61,815 nt of DNA from a virus. The notes under the pieces were generated by a model. It had not been told where the DNA came from. It did no database searches and saw only the letters and a list, made by a program, of their open reading frames with translations. Below, piece after piece: positions 22,976 to 30,672 of this stretch. Location of the stretch: the IMG/VR virus record IMGVR_UViG_3300026116_000042, positions 1-61,815 of that record. One strand, 5' to 3'. Position 1 is the stretch's first letter. Every line of letters begins with the position of its first letter. The translations under genes were made by a program, and so were the position numbers.

Positions 22976-23262
22976 TGGCTCAAGAGCTTACTTCAGAACA
23001 TCTGGGTAAGAAAATCCAGTTCCAGCATGGTCGCGCAGAGGCTTTGACCACTTACACTGATGTTTTGGTGGGGGTGAAGCATCATCAGAATGAGTTGGGG
23101 CCATTCTCAACTGCTCAGGACATTCTCTCGTTCCGTAATCACACTCGAATCTGGCTCAAGAACACTCAGTGGCGTACTCAAGGCTTGCTGAGTGGAATGA
23201 GTGAAGATAGGGGTCTTGAAGTGGCTAGTGACCTCGAAATCACGATCATCGATGACAAGTAA
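22972..23262 (+). CDS. Hypothetical protein (96 aa)
   Basis: ATGATG start overlapping the previous stop. Beta-rich pattern with a C-terminal LEVASDLEITIIDDK. Its small-domain beta pattern resembles that of the gene before it. Function unknown. Confidence 0.55.
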   Translation: MMAQELTSEHLGKKIQFQHGRAEALTTYTDVLVGVKHHQNELGPFSTAQDILSFRNHTRIWLKNTQWRTQGLLSGMSEDRGLEVASDLEITIIDDK

Positions 23263-23509
23263 TAAGGGCATAGCCTCAGGTATCCTGCAGGCGTATGCAG
23301 GCGCCAATCGTATCGAGGTCGAGCGAATGCTCGTTCAGGCTGCAGGCGCCGCACGGAGCGATCAGAGAGCTAAGACGCTAAAGATCATGATGGCACACAA
23401 GAAACTCCTTCGTGAGGCCTATGATTCCACACCCCGAGCTGACAAGATGGGTAGGTTCAAGATCGCCCGTAGCATAAAGACGATTGACGCCCTACTCGAG
23501 ATGCTATAG
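23252..23509 (+). CDS. Hypothetical protein (85 aa)
   Basis: ATG 23252 inside the end of the previous gene. All-helical, basic. Its last codons carry the next gene's promoter. Confidence 0.52.
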   Translation: MTSNKGIASGILQAYAGANRIEVERMLVQAAGAARSDQRAKTLKIMMAHKKLLREAYDSTPRADKMGRFKIARSIKTIDALLEML

Positions 23510-23512
23510 GAT
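23484..23512 (+). promoter_or_regulatory. Leaderless promoter inside a coding end
   Basis: TTGACG (23484-23489), 17 bp, TAGGAT (23507-23512), six bases, ATG 23519. Confidence 0.65.
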
Positions 23513-23518
23513 GTAAGC

Positions 23519-23719
23519 ATGATCGATAGAAAAGCAGCTTGGGCCATTAGGATCTCCTACCTCTTCATAGCAATTGGGTTTGAGGGTGGTACCATTTGGC
23601 TCATCATCATCACAAAGTTGCCTTGGTGGGCTGCTGGCTTTATGGAACTCCTAATTGGAGGCATGTTTGGGTTAGTTGGTTCCCTGATTTGGGCCATAAC
23701 AAAGAGGAGAAGTTGGTAA
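23519..23719 (+). CDS. Leaderless two-helix membrane protein (66 aa)
   Basis: Two membrane segments (about residues 9-30 and 36-60) with a short turn, ending KRRSW; the hairpin shape is seen in small holins and in superinfection-exclusion proteins. Its place far from the endolysin and its own promoter argue for exclusion or host-envelope change rather than lysis. Unproven. Confidence 0.58.
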   Translation: MIDRKAAWAIRISYLFIAIGFEGGTIWLIIITKLPWWAAGFMELLIGGMFGLVGSLIWAITKRRSW

Positions 23720-23982
23720 TGCCATTCCTTCTATACCAAGGTCCTGATATAGGTGACCTGAGAGCCTCAGTCTGGACAGTGATTGGTACTCCCAATGCCA
23801 ACACCGTTAAGTCGCTCCTTGAACTTGTTTTGGACAATCATCCGACGGCCAAACCTGAGATGTTCACCATTAGTGATGAAGATCTGGGTGAGGGTCCGAC
23901 CAAGCAATTCAACTGCTGCGTAGTGGAACTGGGTCGATTCGCACCGAACCATGTCCGATTTCGCAGTTCCAACCGTACCTGA
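23719..23982 (+). CDS. Hypothetical protein (87 aa)
   Basis: TAATG coupling to the membrane protein. Alpha/beta pattern, FNCCVVEL in the middle. Not recognised. Confidence 0.52.
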   Translation: MPFLLYQGPDIGDLRASVWTVIGTPNANTVKSLLELVLDNHPTAKPEMFTISDEDLGEGPTKQFNCCVVELGRFAPNHVRFRSSNRT

Positions 23983-24247
23983 GCCTATCTGGATAATTCG
24001 GGGGAATCGCGTACAGTGTGCTTACTGCGGTTTGAAGCTCAAGACCACGCAAAAGTACATCTCTCACTTCCTTCGACGTCACATGAACGACGATGGGACA
24101 TGGAGACCGGCTGAGCACAAGTTTGCTGCGATCGCAGACCCCTCACCGGAGGAACTCGAGGCTCTCGAAGCCGCTGATCTAGGTGTGGAGGGCAGGAATA
24201 GCTATGGTCGCAAACATAAACCTCGTGATAATTGGTGGGAACTTTAG
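23951..24247 (+). CDS. C2H2 zinc-finger protein (98 aa)
   Basis: Seen: VQCAYCGLKLKTTQKYISH followed by FLRRHM: CxxC-N12-H plus a late His, a clear C2H2 finger near residues 22-45. Overlaps the preceding gene by 32 bp. Possibly a DNA-binding regulator. Confidence 0.58.
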   Translation: MSDFAVPTVPEPIWIIRGNRVQCAYCGLKLKTTQKYISHFLRRHMNDDGTWRPAEHKFAAIADPSPEELEALEAADLGVEGRNSYGRKHKPRDNWWEL

Positions 24248-24259
24248 GGCATCCCGGCC

Positions 24260-24288
24260 TTGGGTCCAGCCGCTAATGTCGATAGCAT
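24260..24288 (+). promoter_or_regulatory. Promoter of the surface-protein gene
   Basis: TTGGGT (24260-24265), 17 bp, TAGCAT (24283-24288), then a 36-base leader with AAAAAGGAGAG. Confidence 0.68.
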
Positions 24289-24330
24289 TATGACGAGGCA
24301 AACGCCCCTATCCACGCAAAAAGGAGAGAA

Positions 24331-25872
24331 ATGAAAAAGCTGCTCGGTGCGGCTGGCGCTCTGATTCTCGCTCTCGGCCTCACAGTCGGAGTCGGAATCG
24401 GTGCTGCTCAAGCACACAATCTCGGGCTGGACGGTACTGCCGTCTGTCAGTCCGATGGAACCTACACGATCACCTGGACGGGGACGACTACCAACGTTCC
24501 CGATGGTGACACCGGGGTCGCGACGATCAAGTCGCACACCCCACCCAGCTCGACCCTTTCGTCCAATACCGTGCCAGGGATTGTGGGCAACACCACCTTC
24601 ACTTTCACGCAGTCGGGCATCCCGGGCAACACCAACCAGGCGAACGTCAACCTCGACATCGCATGGACCGGAGTCGACACCTACAAGCAGAACGACGTCA
24701 CCGGGCACAAGAAGCTCGATGGCGACTGCAAGCCGCCTGTAGTCGGTAGGGATGTGCCGATCATCCCGGCGGTCTTCCACCCGGCAACTTGCACCGTCGG
24801 ATCGACGTTCGACACCTTCGCTCAGGACCCTGACGTGAAGTACACGGTCGACAGCCCGCCGGTGGGTGTGGGTCAGGCGCTCGCTCCTGGGGTCTCGGTC
24901 ACGATCACCGCGCATGTGAAGGCGGAAGACCTGGTCGCCAACGGTGGGACTGACAATCCTGGCAGTTACACGGTCACTTTCACCGGACAGCCGCTCATTC
25001 ACAACGCCAGTTGTGCTGACGCGGTTGTTTGCCATGCTCTGGGTACGCCTTACCACGAGAGCGACGACAACGAGGGCGTATTGTTCGCCGATGGCTGGCA
25101 CCTCTTCGTGCCGGACCCGAAGAACGGCAAGGCGACTGACGTCATCTTCCCGGCTGAGGGTAACCTGCAGGGGCTGACCAGCTTCACCTGGAACTCGACG
25201 GGGTTCACCGGCAATGGCATCTTCATCCGGTTCATCGTCGATCTGACTGCCGATGGTGGGGGCGGGTACAACTCACTCTCCATCACCGATGGTACGGTGA
25301 CTCAGGCCTCGATCGCCAACGTTGGGTCGAAGGCTCTCTTCCTGGGGAAGACGATCGCTCAGATCGCTGACCTCTACCCCCATGCGGTATACCACGCGAT
25401 CAGTTTCCAGACAGGGTCGGCTTACGATGCCGGCAATGGCGCGGTGCTGACCGGGTTCTCCGGGGGTGACTGCGCTGCGAACTTCGTTGCGCCGCCGCTG
25501 CCCGAGACCAAGGTGACCTACACCGACTGGGAGGATGGAGACTACGCCTGCGGTGATACCACCGTGACGCAGACCCGCACCAAGGAGACGACGACGTACT
25601 CGTACACCGCCGACTTCCAGGTGACCTCGACGGTGACCGATGAGCAGCAGACCCAGACTCGCGACCTCACGGCCGATGAGATCCTGGCTCTCAACTGCCC
25701 AACGCAGACACCCACTCCGACGCCTACGCCGACGAGTGACCTGCCGACGCCGCCCCTCGCCACAACTGGGGTGGATGCCTCGATGCCCTTCGGTATCGGA
25801 ATCGCTGCGCTCGGAAGCGGGGTAATCATCGCTCTGCTGGTGACGCTCTACCGCCGGCGCCAGCACAACTAG
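24331..25872 (+). CDS. Secreted, sortase-anchored cell-surface protein
   Basis: Protein of 513 residues. Seen: MKK plus a hydrophobic core ending GAAQA at about 28 (signal peptide); a large Thr/Gly/Asp-rich, beta-like body with about eight Cys that could pair outside the cell; a PTPTPTPT spacer; LATTG near 476-480; a membrane segment; and the tail YRRRQHN. This is the full layout of an LPXTG-type cell-wall-anchored protein; LATTG-like motifs are usual in Microbacteriaceae. It would be displayed on the infected host, perhaps blocking adsorption of other phages. Own promoter, strong ribosome site and higher GC than neighbours suggest a moron of host origin. Confidence 0.82.
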   Translation: MKKLLGAAGALILALGLTVGVGIGAAQAHNLGLDGTAVCQSDGTYTITWTGTTTNVPDGDTGVATIKSHTPPSSTLSSNTVPGIVGNTTFTFTQSGIPGNTNQANVNLDIAWTGVDTYKQNDVTGHKKLDGDCKPPVVGRDVPIIPAVFHPATCTVGSTFDTFAQDPDVKYTVDSPPVGVGQALAPGVSVTITAHVKAEDLVANGGTDNPGSYTVTFTGQPLIHNASCADAVVCHALGTPYHESDDNEGVLFADGWHLFVPDPKNGKATDVIFPAEGNLQGLTSFTWNSTGFTGNGIFIRFIVDLTADGGGGYNSLSITDGTVTQASIANVGSKALFLGKTIAQIADLYPHAVYHAISFQTGSAYDAGNGAVLTGFSGGDCAANFVAPPLPETKVTYTDWEDGDYACGDTTVTQTRTKETTTYSYTADFQVTSTVTDEQQTQTRDLTADEILALNCPTQTPTPTPTPTSDLPTPPLATTGVDASMPFGIGIAALGSGVIIALLVTLYRRRQHN

Positions 25873-25879
25873 CAACAGG

Positions 25880-25926
25880 GCCTGACGCGCAGTAGGCGCG
25901 CCTAGCGGGAATCGATGCCCGGTCAG
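25880..25926 (+). terminator. Candidate terminator after the surface-protein gene
   Basis: CCTGAC pairs with GTCAGG about 40 bp later, enclosing the perfect 10-bp palindrome AGGCGCGCCT. Plausible but long-looped. Confidence 0.4.
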
Positions 25927-25965
25927 GTACTCTCAGCACACCCCCTTCAAGAAAGCGAGAGAACA

Positions 25966-26100
25966 ATGGCAGTTTTTCAGACGCCCAAAGCATCACGACA
26001 TCGCATGCTCGATATGGATGCGCTGAGAAAGCGCAGGAAGCGCAATAAGGCTGCCGCGAAGCAGCGCCGCATGAATGCACGCAAAGCGAGGGGCAAATGA
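25966..26100 (+). CDS. Small basic protein (44 aa)
   Basis: Very Arg/Lys-rich (RKRRKRNKAAAKQRRMNARK). ATG 25966 after GAGAG; ATGA overlap with the next gene. Likely a nucleic-acid-binding peptide. Confidence 0.52.
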   Translation: MAVFQTPKASRHRMLDMDALRKRRKRNKAAAKQRRMNARKARGK

Positions 26101-26363
26101 CTAGGGATCAACACCCAGCATTTGGGAAAGGCCCTCGCCTCGCGAGCAATCTATGGCAAGAGCCTGACATCATCGGCAAGGTGAATAAGGCTCTTGAGAA
26201 GTATCGCAAGCGGCAATCAGCTTTCTGGAAGCAGATGGAGCGATACTTGCCCGCGGCCTACATGGAACGACTATTCCGCCAGGCATGGATAGGCGGTTAT
26301 GCAGCCAAAGCGAGGGAGGTAGCAGATGAAGCGGCTAATCGCGGTGGGGAGAAAGTACAGTGA
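26097..26363 (+). CDS. Hypothetical protein (88 aa)
   Basis: Helical, basic; coupled to the preceding gene and overlapping the next by 38 bp. Not recognised. Confidence 0.55.
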   Translation: MTRDQHPAFGKGPRLASNLWQEPDIIGKVNKALEKYRKRQSAFWKQMERYLPAAYMERLFRQAWIGGYAAKAREVADEAANRGGEKVQ

Positions 26364-26550
26364 ATTCCACACCCAGTACGTCACCTTCGCTTCGAGGGAT
26401 CCTGAGTGGCATCCGACACCAGATCCAAACGCGGATGCTCGAGATTTCGACTCTGAGAGCAAGGCGATTCGAGAGTCTGGCGACGAGGCCGGCGCGCCAC
26501 AAGGTTTTGTGGACCTTTTCGAGGGTAAGGCAAGATTCGGACGATCGTAA
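26326..26550 (+). CDS. Hypothetical acidic protein (74 aa)
   Basis: ATG 26326 after GAGGTAGCAG. Asp/Glu-rich C-terminal half. Not recognised. Confidence 0.5.
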   Translation: MKRLIAVGRKYSEFHTQYVTFASRDPEWHPTPDPNADARDFDSESKAIRESGDEAGAPQGFVDLFEGKARFGRS

Positions 26551-26610
26551 CGTCACCACCAACCCCAAACATTCACGATTCAACACCTACTGGTTCTTAG
26601 GAGACAACAA

Positions 26611-27108
26611 ATGAGCAGCAATCTGATCGACCATGCCAACCGCGAACTCGACCTCCTGGGGTGGCCACAGCTCACCCGCGAGCAGATGCGAGGCAAGTTC
26701 CCGATTCAGTCTGATGATGACTACGATCGGATGCTTCGGAAGGCGATCTTGCAGTTGGTGACTGACTTCGCAGGTCAGAACCACTCAGGCCATTCTGCGG
26801 CAATGGTCATCTCGATCACTCACAAGTTGCTTCAGTTCCAGAATCTCTCGCCCATCACTGACAACCCCGATGAGTGGATCCAGCAGAGAGAGCTGGTAGG
26901 TTTCGAAGTCTGGCAGAACCGTCGCAACAGTACGTTGTTCTCAAGTGATGGCGGTAAGACCTACTACGGTCTCGATGATCCGATGCCGGCATGGGCCAAG
27001 TGGGTCAAGAAGAACATCCCCATCGCCATCCGATCGCGGGTGTGGAAGAAGCGCAACCCGATCCACTTCCTCGAACTGAAGCGATCTGCTCATGTTGATG
27101 CAGAGTAA
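26611..27108 (+). CDS. Hypothetical protein (165 aa)
   Basis: Good ribosome site TAGGAG. Begins with a helical region resembling small host-interaction phage proteins, ends in a basic Trp-rich part (AWAKWVKKNIPIAIRSRVWK). Not recognised. More GC-ending codons than neighbours. Confidence 0.58.
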   Translation: MSSNLIDHANRELDLLGWPQLTREQMRGKFPIQSDDDYDRMLRKAILQLVTDFAGQNHSGHSAAMVISITHKLLQFQNLSPITDNPDEWIQQRELVGFEVWQNRRNSTLFSSDGGKTYYGLDDPMPAWAKWVKKNIPIAIRSRVWKKRNPIHFLELKRSAHVDAE

Positions 27109-27190
27109 GTGGCATCGATTCTGGGCAGTCGTTCGCGAGGAATGGCACGCCATGAAGCACCGATGGGGTTTTGATGACCTGGAGCGGTAG
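27092..27190 (+). CDS. Trp-rich micro-protein (32 aa)
   Basis: Contains four Trp (KWHRFWAVVREEWHAMKHRW) on an amphipathic helix. Starts inside the previous gene; ATG 27098 is an alternative. Overlaps the J-domain gene by 17 bp. Confidence 0.45.
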   Translation: MLMQSKWHRFWAVVREEWHAMKHRWGFDDLER

Positions 27191-27485
27191 CGAATTCCAA
27201 CATGTAGATTGGGATGTGGTTTTTGGTAACCTGAACCGCGCTTTTGCTTCTAGTACCAGTTCTACTCGGAATTTCTTCTTTCTTGTGTCACCGCTTTATC
27301 TGCCCGATACTCAAAGTCCTCTGGAGCGGCTATGCGAGCTTGCGGGCATGCCCTTTAGCGAAGGGGTGGATCAGCGCAGGGTTTACAGAAAGGCGCTTAG
27401 GGTATGCCACCCTGATAGCGGCGGCTCGCATGAAGCATTCGTGGAGCTGCAGGATATTGCACGGAAGCTAGGCATAATCAAATAG
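27174..27485 (+). CDS. J-domain (DnaJ-like) protein
   Basis: Protein of 103 residues. The C-terminal 50 residues form a short J-domain: RRVYRKALRVCHPDSGGSHEAFVEL with the invariant HPD that stimulates DnaK, then helix IV. The N-terminal half is unrelated, possibly a targeting part. I infer recruitment of host DnaK for replication or head/tail assembly. ATG 27174; TTG 27171 is also possible. Confidence 0.72.
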   Translation: MTWSGSEFQHVDWDVVFGNLNRAFASSTSSTRNFFFLVSPLYLPDTQSPLERLCELAGMPFSEGVDQRRVYRKALRVCHPDSGGSHEAFVELQDIARKLGIIK

Positions 27486-27496
27486 CTCGAGATGCC

Positions 27497-27526
27497 TTGA
27501 CTGAGAAGCGCGGGCGGCATTAGCAT
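27497..27526 (+). promoter_or_regulatory. Leaderless promoter
   Basis: TTGACT (27497-27502), 18 bp, TAGCAT (27521-27526), six bases, ATG 27533. Confidence 0.68.
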
Positions 27527-27532
27527 CATTAC

Positions 27533-27721
27533 ATGGCTGCTGAAGGCATCGATAAAGGGAACTACCCTCGATACGCCCTCTTCACCTCGTTTGGGAAGAA
27601 AAAGAAGGTCCGCATCTTGTACTATGAGGATGGCAAGTTTCGCATCCTTGAAGGTGATGATACACAACGATCGGTCACTCGTGACCAATTGATCTTCCTC
27701 AAGCCCAAGAAAACTTCATAG
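27533..27721 (+). CDS. Leaderless hypothetical protein (62 aa)
   Basis: Beta-rich, basic (KKKKVRILYYEDGKFRIL), like a small SH3- or KOW-type RNA-binding fold. It heads the transcript that runs into the tRNA block, so a role in RNA is possible. The bases AAACTTCATAGAG at its stop recur at 28530. Confidence 0.55.
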   Translation: MAAEGIDKGNYPRYALFTSFGKKKKVRILYYEDGKFRILEGDDTQRSVTRDQLIFLKPKKTS

Positions 27722-28021
27722 AGTTGGTCTGCCGAGGATAGAGTCAGATGCCATAGTCTGACTTTCGGTGGGGGTCTGAAGCTCCATTGCCTGGCGGTGA
27801 TGCAAGCGGATGAGGTAGGCAGATCATTAGATGCAACGGCTATCGGGTCACCGGGTAGTCGACAGCAGGCACGACCTCCTGCAGGGGTACGTAAAAGATG
27901 AGCATGGTGTGCACCTTGGATCATCCGCTGGGCGTTCGGATCTGGTGATATGGGGTCCCATGGGGGGCCTCGGTGGTAAGTAAATCTGCCGGGGCCTCTC
28001 GATCCTACATAACTGAACATT

Positions 28022-28095
28022 GATCCCTTAGCTCAGTTGGTGAGAGCATCCGACTCTTAATCGGAGGGTCCTCGGTTCGAACCCGAGAGGGATCA
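28022..28095 (+). tRNA. tRNA-Lys (anticodon CTT)
   Basis: Full cloverleaf: acceptor GATCCCT (28022-28028) pairs with AGGGATC (28088-28094), discriminator A 28095, and CCA is encoded (28096-28098). Anticodon loop CTCTTAA gives CTT, reading AAG, a very common codon in this genome. T-arm CTCGGTTCGAACCCGAG. Confidence 0.95.
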
Positions 28096-28098
28096 CCA

Positions 28099-28189
28099 GG
28101 GTTTGACTGCACGTTCGCGGCGATAACCGCGGCAGTCCCTCTGACCGAAGGCGAAATGGACTAAATACCCTCGGTTAGGCAGTCAACCC
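28099..28189 (+). ncRNA. Candidate structured RNA between the tRNAs
   Basis: Begins one base after the encoded CCA. An 11-bp closing stem (28099-28110 with 28179-28189) encloses two smaller stems (CGCGG/CCGCG and CTGACCGA/TCGGTTAG), a three-way-junction layout. Not a tRNA: no T-loop. No family recognised. Confidence 0.45.
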
Positions 28190-28356
28190 GTCCATTGTCC
28201 TCTCTAAAAGACAAGAGAGGCCAGGACCTCCTAAACCGATCAGCGGGAAAACGCGAGGGCGGGGTCCAACAATTGAATAGGTGGGGGCCTATCCTGTAGA
28301 GAACAGGGAGGCCGATTAGTTACAGGATGCTTAACCCCGCTCCCGGCCTCCACCAT

Positions 28357-28430
28357 CCCCGACTAGCTCAACTGGCAGAGCAGCACGCTGTTAACGTGAA
28401 GGTTTCCTGGTTCGATTCCAGGGTCGGGGG
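28357..28430 (+). tRNA. tRNA-Asn (anticodon GTT)
   Basis: Acceptor CCCCGAC (28357-28363) pairs with GTCGGGG (28423-28429), discriminator G 28430; CCA not encoded. Anticodon loop CTGTTAA gives GTT (Asn). T-arm CCTGGTTCGATTCCAGG. The outer anticodon-stem pair is a mismatch. Confidence 0.92.
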
Positions 28431-28754
28431 CGCTGTCCCCCTAGACCGTTCGCGGGGATAGGTCAAAATGGCCAGGTGGTACCGTATACTGATGACGGGA
28501 TATAAATAAACGGTGGCGCGACCTGGTCCTAAACTTCATAGAGCTGTCGGGTATGATGCAGACCGACTGTTGGTGGGAAGGGTAATACTGACCTCCACGA
28601 CCACACCCCCCGAGTCTATGGTTCTAGGGAGTAACCTGTGACTACCGGTTGGCTGAACACCACCAACGGGGTTTTATACTCCTAGAGGGGGTCGGGTTAC
28701 TTGTTCAGAAGGCCCGGCCCTCTCGGATCCACTATAGCCGAAAGGATAGTTGAC

Positions 28755-29156
28755 ATGGGTGACAAGAAGAAGTCCACACCCGAAGCAAAACAGGCAAATA
28801 AGGCCGCGGCATCTGGCGACGCAAAACGCGCTCGCACCGAGGCTCGCAAAGAGAAGAACCGACTCGCGAATGAGGCTCGCTATCGTGCGAATCTCGAGAA
28901 GGCCCAGATGAGAGGTCTCGAGCCGATCAAGGTCCCGGTGACCAAAGTCAAGACCATCAAGAAGGGGAAGAAGATCATCAAGCGGGTCGAGACTACTCCC
29001 CGCACTCTTTCGCCGGCCGAACTTCTGCGTCGAGATGATCGACTCCGCCGGCAACGTGAACGTGAGGCCCGAGAGGCTCTCGAGCAGGAAGCTCAGGATT
29101 CGCTTCTCAACGACATCGAACAGCGGCTCTTGACCGCAGACCTCGAAGTGCTCTGA
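28755..29156 (+). CDS. Basic coiled-coil protein (133 aa)
   Basis: Highly charged: Lys/Arg/Ala-rich N-terminus, then KVPVTKVKTIKKGKKIIKRV, then a long Arg/Glu helix. Ribosome site AAAGGA. Stop overlaps the next ATG. Likely nucleic-acid binding; not recognised. Confidence 0.58.
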   Translation: MGDKKKSTPEAKQANKAAASGDAKRARTEARKEKNRLANEARYRANLEKAQMRGLEPIKVPVTKVKTIKKGKKIIKRVETTPRTLSPAELLRRDDRLRRQREREAREALEQEAQDSLLNDIEQRLLTADLEVL

Positions 29157-29665
29157 TGGATCAGCCGGAGTGGTTTTTCTCTGATGCTCTCCTGAGCTCA
29201 GATGAGAAGTATCGATACACCCTCGAGCGCAAGTGGGATCGTAGTAGTTGGTCACTCCCCATCGTAATGCTCAACCCGAGCACAGCTGACGCGTCAATCG
29301 ATGATCCCACAATCAAGTCGTGCATGAGAGTGGCTCGAGCCAATGGGTGGGGGGGCATCTTTGTGATGAATCTCTACGCATATCGTACGACCTACCCATA
29401 CATGCTTGAACAGGAAGGGTACCCTGAGGGCCCTAACAACGATAAGCATCTCGAAGCCATGCTGGAAACCTGTCGAGAACAGGGTGTTTCAATCATGGTC
29501 GCTTGGGGTAAGCATGCTCAAAAAGACCGAGTCAACAAGTTCGTGCAACAGGCAGCAGGTGTGGATTTGCTTTGCTGGAAGCAGAACCTTGATGGCTCCC
29601 CTCGACACCCGCTTTACGCCCCTGGGCATGCACGTCTGATCGATTTCAACCTAGATATGGTATGA
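29156..29665 (+). CDS. DUF1643 family protein
   Basis: Protein of 169 residues. Seen: VMLNPSTADASIDDPTI, MNLYAYRTTYP, MVAWGKHA and DGSPRHPLY, the ordered conserved blocks of DUF1643. Known: widespread in phages and bacteria, function not established. TGATG-type coupling with the gene before. Confidence 0.85.
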   Translation: MDQPEWFFSDALLSSDEKYRYTLERKWDRSSWSLPIVMLNPSTADASIDDPTIKSCMRVARANGWGGIFVMNLYAYRTTYPYMLEQEGYPEGPNNDKHLEAMLETCREQGVSIMVAWGKHAQKDRVNKFVQQAAGVDLLCWKQNLDGSPRHPLYAPGHARLIDFNLDMV

Positions 29666-29666
29666 T
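29661..29666 (+). promoter_or_regulatory. Extended -10 promoter
   Basis: TATGAT preceded by TGG, overlapping the end of the DUF1643 gene; 30-base leader with AAGGAG to ATG 29697. Confidence 0.5.
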
Positions 29667-29696
29667 TGCAGTAGTTGAATAACAAGGAGAAATCTG

Positions 29697-30227
29697 ATGT
29701 TGATCTTAGCGCTCATTGCTCTCGGTCTTGCCGGGATAGGCCTACTTGCTGCGTCAGTCTATGGCGTGATAGAGCTAATCTGGTACATTCAAGCCCGAAT
29801 GGTCTTCTCAAGACTTTGGGATGAAGCCCACACCGAGCATGCTCTCTATGAACGGTTGAACAAACTTCTCTATCTCAAGCCGAAGCCGAACTACCGCCAC
29901 AACATCCATTGTCCATCCTGCGGACGATTCGCTAAGCGAGTCTGGGGGATGGACACAGTCGTAGAATGCCATGTTCACGCGGTGCAATTCCGCGAATGGG
30001 ATGTCGCAGTTGACTGGGCAACAGTGCCCCTTGCTCCCGGAGTAACTTTGGTGACGGACCCGATCATACTCAAGCCCTCGGTAATCGAACCTGAGCTGGA
30101 ACTTGAGGAACTAGAAGAAGTAGAACAGGTTTATCGGGAGCTTGAGCTAGCCCCTGAAGTTTCTTATCCAACTGGGGCCATCCCGATCATCTTGCCGGCG
30201 AAGGAATTTGCAGCAATCGGCACATGA
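29697..30227 (+). CDS. Membrane-anchored zinc-ribbon protein (176 aa)
   Basis: N-terminal membrane segment (residues 2-30), then a cytoplasmic part with IHCPSCGRFAKR and ECHVH (a Cys/His metal site near 73-98), then an acidic Glu-rich linker. Ribosome site AAGGAG. Function unknown. Confidence 0.58.
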   Translation: MLILALIALGLAGIGLLAASVYGVIELIWYIQARMVFSRLWDEAHTEHALYERLNKLLYLKPKPNYRHNIHCPSCGRFAKRVWGMDTVVECHVHAVQFREWDVAVDWATVPLAPGVTLVTDPIILKPSVIEPELELEELEEVEQVYRELELAPEVSYPTGAIPIILPAKEFAAIGT

Positions 30228-30332
30228 TGAGATGCATTTGGGTCATCTCTGAAGGCACCTAGAAATCGCCAATATGGCTGAATCGAGTGATTGATCGGTC
30301 GGCATAATGAGTTTGCTCATCGACTCCTCACC

Positions 30333-30362
30333 TTGACTTCAATTCCCGGACTTTGATAAGGT
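30333..30362 (+). promoter_or_regulatory. Promoter of the packaging/structural region
   Basis: TTGACT (30333-30338), 18 bp, TAAGGT (30357-30362), 25 bp before ATG 30388. Confidence 0.68.
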
Positions 30363-30387
30363 CAGCCTGTAAGTAAGGGAGGCCTCG

Positions 30388-30672
30388 ATGGACTGGCTCA
30401 TTTTGGGTGTGGGAGTAGCGAATCTCATTTTGCTGCTTTGGGTTCTTGAGCGGCAGCGACGAGCTGAAGATCAGGTACGCAAGATCAATATCTTGATGCG
30501 TGTTCGCAGTGGTCGAGTTGCTATGAAGAGCTCTACCACCCGAGTGCCACAAGTCGACTCTCGAGCTCGCACGACCAAGAGAGATACGCCTGACATTCCC
30601 GCCCGAGGTGGTCGAATGAGTCAGGCCGTACCGAGAAAGACTAGGGATGCCCGCCTCACCACTGACGATTGA
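30388..30672 (+). CDS. Single-pass membrane protein (94 aa)
   Basis: One N-terminal membrane helix (LILGVGVANLILLLWVL) and a basic cytoplasmic tail. Ribosome site GGGAGG. Overlaps the next gene by 26 bp. Function unknown. Confidence 0.55.
   Translation: MDWLILGVGVANLILLLWVLERQRRAEDQVRKINILMRVRSGRVAMKSSTTRVPQVDSRARTTKRDTPDIPARGGRMSQAVPRKTRDARLTTDD

Larger units (their letters stand above)
27722..28754. other. Gene-free, hairpin-dense RNA region around two tRNAs
   Basis: About 1,030 bp with no convincing gene. Contains tRNA-Lys and tRNA-Asn, an 11-bp stem GGGTTTGACTGC/GCAGTCAACCC (28099-28189), a stem CCTCTCT/GAGAGG near 28200, a nested pair GTGGGGGCC/GGCCTCCAC (28281/28345) with ATCCTGTA/TACAGGAT (28291/28321), and a duplicated AAACTTCATAGAG. 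Probably several structured RNAs processed from one transcript. Confidence 0.55.

Noticed and set aside
24244-25101. 285-codon minus-strand frame opposite the surface protein
   Set aside because: Plus strand has signal peptide and sorting signal; minus product is Arg/Val/Asp-rich without motif.
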